This document shows positions 6,127 to 10,433 of a stretch of 10,433 nt of DNA, piece after piece. The position numbers were made by a program, and so were the translations under genes. The stretch lies in assembly GCA_964443025.1 (NCBI GenBank), contig CAYUEL010000077.1:1-10433 (forward strand), in the 5' to 3' direction. Position 1 is the first letter of the stretch; each line of letters opens with the position of its first letter. The stretch comes from JAJFKJ01 sp964443025. Lineage in GTDB: Bacteria; Pseudomonadota; Gammaproteobacteria; JABCZS01. The notes under the pieces were generated by a model that saw only the letters and a list, made by a program, of their open reading frames with translations, was not told the DNA's origin and did not search any database.

Positions 6127-7134
6127 ATGAAATTCGTCGATGAAGTCAAAATCCGTGTAGAAGCCGGCAAAGGTGGCGATGGTTGCATGAGCTTTCGTCG
6201 TGAAAAATACATTCCCAAAGGCGGTCCTGATGGGGGTGATGGCGGCGATGGTGGTAGTATCTACCTTGAAGGGGAAGCCAGCATGAATACATTACTGGAT
6301 TACCGTTACAAACGTGTGCATCGTGCTCAAAAAGGACAAGGCGGCATGGGGAGTGAATGCACGGGTAAATCTGCCGATGATCTGATTTTAAAAGTTCCTA
6401 TAGGAACAAAAGTATTTGATTTAGAAACCGAAGAATGTATCGGTGATATTACGGAAGAGGGTCAACGCTTATGCGTTGCAAAAGGCGGATTTCATGGAAT
6501 AGGAAATACTCGCTTTAAAAGTTCAGTCAATCGTGCACCTCGTCAAACAACTCCTGGAAAACCCGGTGAAAGACGTGATCTTCGGTTAGAGTTGCAAGTG
6601 TTAGCTGATGTAGGTTTATTAGGTTATCCGAATGCGGGTAAATCCACACTCATTGCCGCTATTTCCGCTGCCAAACCAAAGATTGCCGATTATCCTTTCA
6701 CGACGTTATACCCCAACCTAGGTATGGTAAAGGGCTATTATGGTGTGAACTTTTGTGTGGCCGATATTCCTGGGCTCATTGAAGGGGCGGCGGAAGGGGC
6801 AGGGTTAGGTACTCGCTTTTTGAAACATCTATCCCGTACCCGTTTAATTTTGCACGTGGTAGATGTTTTACCGGTCGACGAAAGTGACCCCGGTCAAGCC
6901 GCCAAAGCCTTGGTTCGCGAATTAAAGCAATACAGTGAAGATTTATACGATAAGCCACGTTGGTTGGTTATCAATAAGATTGATCTGCTGCCGGAAGGTG
7001 ATCGTGAAGAAGCCGTTCAAAAAATAGTAAAACAGTTACGTTGGAAAGGCGAGGTATTTGCCATTTCCGCCCTTGCCAAAATAGGCCTTGACCCCTTGAT
7101 CAAGGCGATTAGTAAAAAATTATCAACTATGTAA
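6127..7134 (+). CDS. obgE: GTPase Obg (CgtA), ribosome assembly and stress GTPase
   Basis: An essential GTPase that binds the 50S subunit late in its assembly and links ribosome maturation to the nutritional state of the cell. Its 335 residues are typical for the short gammaproteobacterial type, without the extra C-terminal domain of Gram-positive Obg. The N-terminal glycine-rich Obg fold covers about 1-158 (GGDGCMSFRREKYIPKGGPD, then repeated GGDGG). The GTPase domain follows: P-loop GYPNAGKS (166-173), switch I FTTLYPNLG (191-199), DIPGLIEGA (213-221), NKID (283-286) and SAL (314-316). The start gives the conserved MKFVDE, but no clear Shine-Dalgarno precedes it. Its order after rplU and rpmA is the classic one. 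A promoter for the next gene appears to lie in its last codons. Confidence 0.97.
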   Translation: MKFVDEVKIRVEAGKGGDGCMSFRREKYIPKGGPDGGDGGDGGSIYLEGEASMNTLLDYRYKRVHRAQKGQGGMGSECTGKSADDLILKVPIGTKVFDLETEECIGDITEEGQRLCVAKGGFHGIGNTRFKSSVNRAPRQTTPGKPGERRDLRLELQVLADVGLLGYPNAGKSTLIAAISAAKPKIADYPFTTLYPNLGMVKGYYGVNFCVADIPGLIEGAAEGAGLGTRFLKHLSRTRLILHVVDVLPVDESDPGQAAKALVRELKQYSEDLYDKPRWLVINKIDLLPEGDREEAVQKIVKQLRWKGEVFAISALAKIGLDPLIKAISKKLSTM

Positions 7135-7148
7135 TTTGCCGCTATACT
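7120..7148 (+). promoter_or_regulatory. Promoter of the small membrane protein gene
   Basis: TTATCA (7120-7125) and TATACT (7143-7148) are spaced by 17 bases. The -35 lies inside the last obgE codons. The sequence TATACTTATAAG (7143-7154) is identical to that of the promoter at 2579-2590. An AGGAGA ribosome binding site follows at 7177-7182. Confidence 0.5.
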
Positions 7149-7190
7149 TATAAGCGTTATTTGGAAAATCCCATATAGGAGAGATAAATT

Positions 7191-7457
7191 ATGCTTATGT
7201 TTGTTATGCACATTGCTGTAGCCGCAAGCATCATCGCATTGGTGATGGCTTTAGGTTTTGTAAAATGCTGTAAAGAAAAATGCAGTACAGAAGGTAAACA
7301 TTCAACTGGCTGCATGTGGCTTGGTTGGATATTAGTGATCATCGCTACATTGTCATTGCTTTGCACGCTTCATGGAAGCTACATGGTATGGCAATCGGGT
7401 GGCATGCAAGTTGACATCATGATTATGGATGATATCAGCAATCAAGCGTCACAATAA
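7191..7457 (+). CDS. Small two-helix membrane protein of unknown function
   Basis: I do not recognise a family. The 88 residues contain two strong hydrophobic helices, about 4-24 and 42-64. They are joined by a short Cys/Lys-rich loop (KCCKEKCSTEGKHSTGC, four Cys) and followed by an acidic tail (DIMIMDDISN). By the positive-inside rule the loop is probably cytoplasmic and both ends periplasmic. AGGAGA stands eight bases before the ATG, a good promoter precedes it and a strong terminator follows, so it looks like a real single-gene unit. The Cys cluster could bind metal or form disulfides; this is inferred from composition only. Confidence 0.75.
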   Translation: MLMFVMHIAVAASIIALVMALGFVKCCKEKCSTEGKHSTGCMWLGWILVIIATLSLLCTLHGSYMVWQSGGMQVDIMIMDDISNQASQ

Positions 7458-7472
7458 CGTATGTTAGATTAA

Positions 7473-7507
7473 AAGGGCAGCGTTGTTGGCTGCCCTTGTT
7501 AATTTTT
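7473..7507. terminator. Bidirectional intrinsic terminator
   Basis: AAGGGCAGC (7473-7481) and GCTGCCCTT (7489-7497) form a perfect 9-bp stem with a 7-base loop. It is followed on the plus strand by GTTAATTTTT, and on the minus strand by TTTAATCTAA. It lies 15 bases after the small membrane protein gene and just beyond the end of the convergent HAD-like gene, so it can serve both. Confidence 0.85.
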
Positions 7508-8624
7508 AAGTTCCATTACCATTATTTAAACAGACTCGTTTTACTGAGCGAGCGGGGTTTTCTTGTTTTCGTTTTTTATGTAACTTATTGTTTGAGTTGT
7601 TATATCGATCCAATTGCGTCTTAACAACGCTAACACCTTGATTGTTTGAGTTTGAGTTATTGTTTGAGTTTGTATGGCCATTATGTTGCGCAGCATTACC
7701 TAATCCTGCACTAATTATATCGGTTTTGTATTTTTTGAAATCATCTTTTTTGAACATATTCGTGCGTGGATCGACATACCCGTGTAATTTTTTAGCGACA
7801 TGGGCATAATTTGGATGATATTCTCCTTTGCCTTTAATAGGGTCGGGCCAATATTGAATAGGCTTAGGTTTTATATTGTTTTTACTACTTCCTGTTATTT
7901 GTGCGCCCGCTCCCTTATACATATAGAATGTGAGCGTAACATCGCTGGGTATTAGCTCGGGGTGATTTTGATAAAAATTAAATACCATGAATAAGATATC
8001 ACCCCTATCATCACAACAAGCTATTTCATGGTGCCCCGTGGGATCTTGTGAAACAGCGTAATGTATTTTGGTATACAGATCTATTATTTTATGAACATCC
8101 GTCGTGAGGCGTTTCGGCAGTGTTTCAAGATGTGCATCTACGGCCTCTTGATTATATTCCCACGCATTACTTTTTTCATCCCATTTCATGTATTTCTCAT
8201 AAAAATTCGTTATTTCATTCCAGGAGGTGCCATTGGGATCGCACGTGCCATCGAATCGAATATCGCCTAATAAAAATGTGTGAAGGGTTGCCCCTAGGAT
8301 AGTTGCCATTTCCGGTAAGATTTGAGTCAATGAAGCCGAATGCCGTGGTTGGTTGTTCTTAGAAATAGTTGCACTTCCAAAATCCTGGGGGACATCTGTT
8401 CGGCCTGAACCCGAATAAAGATGACGCTTAATTTGGCGACCCTGAGCCTTAGGGTTTTTAATGGGATCGGGGCTGGTTTTGAATAAGGTTATCAGTGCGT
8501 CATGATACTCTTGTAACTTATTGAGTTTATTTGGAGTGACTAAACGGGGTTGATTGTCTTCAATGCAAGCTGCGGCGCAACCATCTATATCAAGAAGCAG
8601 ATGAATATTATAATCATTAGCCAT
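7506..8624 (-). CDS. HAD-like protein with Asn-rich, polybasic C-terminal tail; possible secreted effector
   Basis: The start at 8624 is preferred over an ATG 12 bases upstream because GAGG lies six bases before it but only one base before the other; this gives 372 residues. HAD-superfamily landmarks are visible: motif I LLLDIDGC with Asp12 and Asp14 near the N terminus, a Ser-containing motif LYSGSGR (69-75) like motif II, and a motif IV-like CCDDRGDIL (203-211) with Asp205 and Asp206. The stretch DDRGDIL...NHPELIP.DVTL recalls hypothetical proteins and secretion substrates from Legionella and Coxiella, from memory and unverified. From about 315 the chain becomes Asn/Ser-rich (NSNNNSNSNN) and then strongly basic (HKKRKQENPARSVKR, 349-363), like a bipartite nuclear localisation signal. 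There is no signal peptide. A perfect extended -10 promoter precedes it. The phosphatase activity and effector role are inferences. Confidence 0.8.
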   Translation of the reverse strand: MANDYNIHLLLDIDGCAAACIEDNQPRLVTPNKLNKLQEYHDALITLFKTSPDPIKNPKAQGRQIKRHLYSGSGRTDVPQDFGSATISKNNQPRHSASLTQILPEMATILGATLHTFLLGDIRFDGTCDPNGTSWNEITNFYEKYMKWDEKSNAWEYNQEAVDAHLETLPKRLTTDVHKIIDLYTKIHYAVSQDPTGHHEIACCDDRGDILFMVFNFYQNHPELIPSDVTLTFYMYKGAGAQITGSSKNNIKPKPIQYWPDPIKGKGEYHPNYAHVAKKLHGYVDPRTNMFKKDDFKKYKTDIISAGLGNAAQHNGHTNSNNNSNSNNQGVSVVKTQLDRYNNSNNKLHKKRKQENPARSVKRVCLNNGNGT

Positions 8625-8665
8625 CACATACCTCATTATTTGGAAGTGGCTTAAAACAAAGGGCT

Positions 8666-8674
8666 ATTATAACA
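8666..8674 (-). promoter_or_regulatory. Extended -10 promoter of the HAD-like gene
   Basis: On the minus strand TGTTATAAT (8674 to 8666) is a consensus -10 with the TGn extension, 41 bases before the chosen start. No good -35 lies at the right distance, which extended -10 promoters do not need. Confidence 0.55.
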
Positions 8675-8763
8675 TATTAACTAGGTAAATAGCATTAAAA
8701 AATAACAAGGAATTCAAGTCTTATAGCCTGATCTCGGAAAGGCTTTAGAGTTGAGACACCTAA

Positions 8764-8789
8764 GGTAGAGGTTAGGGGTAGAGGTTAGG
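8764..8789. repeat. Perfect tandem 13-mer, G-rich
   Basis: GGTAGAGGTTAGG occurs twice in direct succession (8764-8776 and 8777-8789) in the gap between the HAD-like gene and the transposase remnant. Apart from this repeat, the promoter and the remnant, I see no supportable gene in 8637-8984. Confidence 0.75.
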
Positions 8790-8896
8790 TTTTTAATTCC
8801 TGCTCAGAGCCTTCAGAAGCTGTCTTAATATATTCTAAAAAGGCAGTGTGTAATGCTTGTGCTGCTTTACTACGATATTGAGCCAGGGGAAACGAC

Positions 8897-8995
8897 TTAT
8901 TCATACACAGGGAACCTACCGTCAAATGCAATAGCAAAATGGTTGACAGCAGATCTCCAATCCCGTATTGGCATGGTCCACTTGTTACCCTTGCC
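8897..8995 (-). pseudogene. C-terminal remnant of an IS256-family (mutator) transposase
   Basis: On the minus strand an open stretch of 32 codons followed by TAA reads KWTMPIRDWRSAVNHFAIAF and then DGRFPVYE. The KWTMPIRDW...FAI.F..R pattern is the characteristic extreme C terminus of IS256-family DDE transposases. The rest of the transposase is absent and no start codon is present, so it is a dead fragment. Its 5' end overlaps the last codons of the beta-solenoid gene in another frame, suggesting an insertion or deletion junction near 8985-8998. No terminal inverted repeat was recognised beyond the stop. Confidence 0.65.
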
Positions 8996-9926
8996 TAAAT
9001 GCATTATTCAGCATTCTTCTTATTAAATCGACATCGCCGTCATCAACTTGCTGGCCTTGCTGAATGTTGTTAGTCGAACTCGTGAACGTTGTTGTGCCAG
9101 ATGCTGAGTGATAATGTGTATTAATACTGGAATTATTACCGAACACGTTATATTGATTTCCACTGCTGCTTACGAAAGTTTTTGTCGGGTTGCTCGTCGA
9201 ATCATTGGATTTTTGCTGAGCACTAACAGAATTAACTTTGCCTGTTGCAGAAGACAAAGTAGCAGTCTCATCAATCTTGCCAGTCACATTAACGTTTCCT
9301 GTTTTTGATGAGAGAGACGCGCCAGCTTTCGCTTCGGTTGCGCTTATTGAACCGATTTTGGTAGACAAAGTTGAGCTTTTTCCCACAGTACCAACCTGTA
9401 GATCACCTGTTTGACTTGTTGCTGTTGATCCTTCTCCTAGAGTTGCGCGAACAGTTATCTTGCCACTATTTGTTTGCAAGTTACAATTTTTACCCGTGCT
9501 TTTATCCAGAGTTAAGCTTCCTGCATTTTCTATAATTATTGTTACATTGTCGCCAATATCGCCATGAATGGTAACATCTGAAGCAGTTGCATTATTGTTC
9601 TGTAAAATAAAGCCTTGGGCATCACCGCTGAAGCTAACTGTGCTGCTAACTCTTTGTGAACCACTAAAATCATTAACAACATTCATAGTACCACCTGTAG
9701 CGAATACGGTGGTGCCGCCATTATTACTGAAAGTGAAATTACCCATTTTAACAGTGGTAGAAGTAGCCGGACGATTGCAGTGAATAGTAGCACCTTCTGC
9801 AACGTTGCCAGACACTATGAGTTCGCCGTTAACGGTGACCGTTGCGTTTTTTCCAATAGTGTTAATCTCAACAGGCTCATTATAGGTAACGGTCGCATTT
9901 GATTCGATACGGTCAATAAACTTCAT
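8985..9926 (-). CDS. Beta-solenoid repeat protein of unknown function
   Basis: The 313-residue protein has no signal peptide or membrane helix. It is rich in Thr, Ser, Gly, Asn and Val and has only two Cys. Residues 124-236 form about six repeats of roughly 18 residues, with the pattern G-x-x-[AST]-x-L-x-[ST]-x-x-G-[DNSK]-[LIV]-x-V. Examples are GEGSTATSQTGDLQVGT and GKSSTLSTKIGSISATE. Earlier sections (GKNATVTVNGELIVSGNVAEGATI, and 60-120) are looser versions. The pattern predicts a right-handed beta-helix, similar in feel to DUF4097-like or adhesin solenoids. Residues 236-290 are a Ser/Asn/Thr-rich linker, and the last 20 (DDGDVDLIRRMLNNAFRQG) form an acidic-basic helix. AGGAGAAG precedes the ATG. 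The last three or four codons overlap an IS256 remnant, so the original C terminus may be lost. Confidence 0.85.
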   Translation of the reverse strand: MKFIDRIESNATVTYNEPVEINTIGKNATVTVNGELIVSGNVAEGATIHCNRPATSTTVKMGNFTFSNNGGTTVFATGGTMNVVNDFSGSQRVSSTVSFSGDAQGFILQNNNATASDVTIHGDIGDNVTIIIENAGSLTLDKSTGKNCNLQTNSGKITVRATLGEGSTATSQTGDLQVGTVGKSSTLSTKIGSISATEAKAGASLSSKTGNVNVTGKIDETATLSSATGKVNSVSAQQKSNDSTSNPTKTFVSSSGNQYNVFGNNSSINTHYHSASGTTTFTSSTNNIQQGQQVDDGDVDLIRRMLNNAFRQG

Positions 9927-9940
9927 TTTACTTCTCCTAA

Positions 9941-9962
9941 TGTATAGTTGAATAAATTCAAC
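9941..9962 (-). promoter_or_regulatory. Palindrome next to a -10 upstream of the beta-solenoid gene
   Basis: GTTGAA (9947-9952) and TTCAAC (9957-9962) form a perfect inverted repeat around TAAA. It directly abuts a TATACA -10-like hexamer (9946 to 9941, minus strand) that lies 14 bases before the start codon. A site in this place could be an operator. No convincing -35 is seen, so the promoter itself is uncertain. Confidence 0.35.
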
Positions 9963-10131
9963 AAGTTACCCCATGATACATGATGCCGAGTGAGTTTGCA
10001 AGCTATTTTAGGGTGATAGGATTATCGGGACAACAGGATTTGAGCCGACTGCCCCGCAGGAGTGAATTGACTTTTTTATTGGATTGATGTAGTCTCTTGA
10101 CTTAACTTAAGTTTCCATCTCAGGAGTCATT

Positions 10132-10433
10132 ATGTTAGGTAGAGACCAATTTCCAAGCCTCAACAATCATAACAACGATAATAACAATAATGAGCTAGAA
10201 GCTTTATACAAGGTAATGACTGCTCGTCCCTTGGACTTTGATAAGAACTTAGAATGTGCCTTACGTATTAATCAACTTCACCCGAACACCAGCACGGTCA
10301 ACGCAGATAAAATAGCGTCAGCGTTATTTAAAGAAGGACGATTAAGTAAAAGGGGCTTAATGCTAATAAAAATCCTTGCACCTTATTGTTCAGGAACGCT
10401 CTGTTTTGAACTTTTGGGTTCATTGTATTCGCA
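10132..10433 (+). CDS. N-terminal part of an Asn-rich hypothetical protein, 3' end outside the window
   Basis: AGGAG (10122-10126) stands five bases before an ATG, and the frame stays open for 100 codons to the end of the window. The product starts MLGRDQFPSLNNHNNDNNNN, an Asn-rich disordered head. A helical, mixed-charge segment follows (ELEALYKVMTARPLDFDKNL, then a region with KIASALFKEGRLSKRGLMLI), and Cys residues occur near the window end. I recognise no family. TTGACT hexamers at 10067 and 10097 and the palindrome AACTTAAGTT (10104-10113) lie upstream, but no complete promoter can be called. The Asn-rich head resembles the tail of the HAD-like protein in style. It could be part of the same class of accessory proteins. 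Confidence 0.7.
   Translation, partial: MLGRDQFPSLNNHNNDNNNNELEALYKVMTARPLDFDKNLECALRINQLHPNTSTVNADKIASALFKEGRLSKRGLMLIKILAPYCSGTLCFELLGSLYS

Noticed and set aside
8672..8700. PmrA-like TTAAT boxes upstream of the HAD-like gene, as in Legionella effector promoters
   Set aside because: Two TTAAT motifs occur but are 18 bases apart instead of the 11-base spacing of the known tandem site, so this is likely chance in AT-rich DNA.
8785..8904. A 39-codon minus-strand open frame after the transposase remnant
   Set aside because: It starts within the transposase stop region, has no ribosome binding site and no recognisable similarity; it could be a leftover fragment, but support is too weak.
9108..9308. 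Plus-strand open frame inside the solenoid gene
   Set aside because: It is a shadow of the repetitive minus-strand gene, with no ribosome binding site.
10020..10080. Possible tRNA 3' end or attachment site (AGGATTTGAGCC)
   Set aside because: No cloverleaf or matching arm could be built around it.

Overview
The window looks like part of a chromosome of a gammaproteobacterium, most likely a host-associated member of the Legionellales (Legionella, Coxiella and Berkiella relatives). The housekeeping genes (ispB divergent from rplU-rpmA-obgE, and an AroF-type DAHP synthase) read as gammaproteobacterial. The genes around them encode coiled-coil, Asn-rich, HAD-like and beta-solenoid proteins of the kind seen among secreted or effector-like proteins in that order. 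No secretion genes or rRNA are in view, so the taxonomic placement is an inference.

Layout. Bases 1-1491 (+) hold the 3' part of a long coiled-coil protein gene cut by the window edge. It runs tail to tail, with a 6-base overlap, into aroF (1486-2493, -), whose last codons come from an interspersed palindromic repeat. Then come a helical hypothetical gene with its own promoter (2609-3211, +) and a nested inverted-repeat element (3262-3494). A cytochrome b561 gene (3550-4089, -) and ispB (4309-5310, -) follow, separated by a REP-like palindrome plus five tandem units. Divergent from ispB is the ribosome/GTPase block: rplU (5447-5758), rpmA (5770-6027) and obgE (6127-7134). rpmA is broken by an in-frame TAA with coding-quality sequence on both sides.

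Downstream of obgE the window becomes accessory. It holds a small two-helix membrane protein (7191-7457, +), a bidirectional terminator, and a HAD-like protein with an Asn-rich, polybasic, NLS-like tail (7506-8624, -). A remnant of an IS256-family transposase (8897-8995, -) overlaps the last codons of a beta-solenoid protein built from 18-residue repeats (8985-9926, -). The window ends in the start of another Asn-rich hypothetical gene (10132 onward, +).

IspB makes the polyprenyl tail of ubiquinone and the cytochrome b561 could exchange electrons with that quinone pool. RplU, RpmA and Obg act together in assembly of the large ribosomal subunit. AroF starts the shikimate pathway, which also supplies the ubiquinone head group. 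The accessory proteins have no assignable pathway. The points most worth checking are the broken rpmA, the HAD-like effector candidate, the 18-residue solenoid, and the repeat that has become part of aroF.
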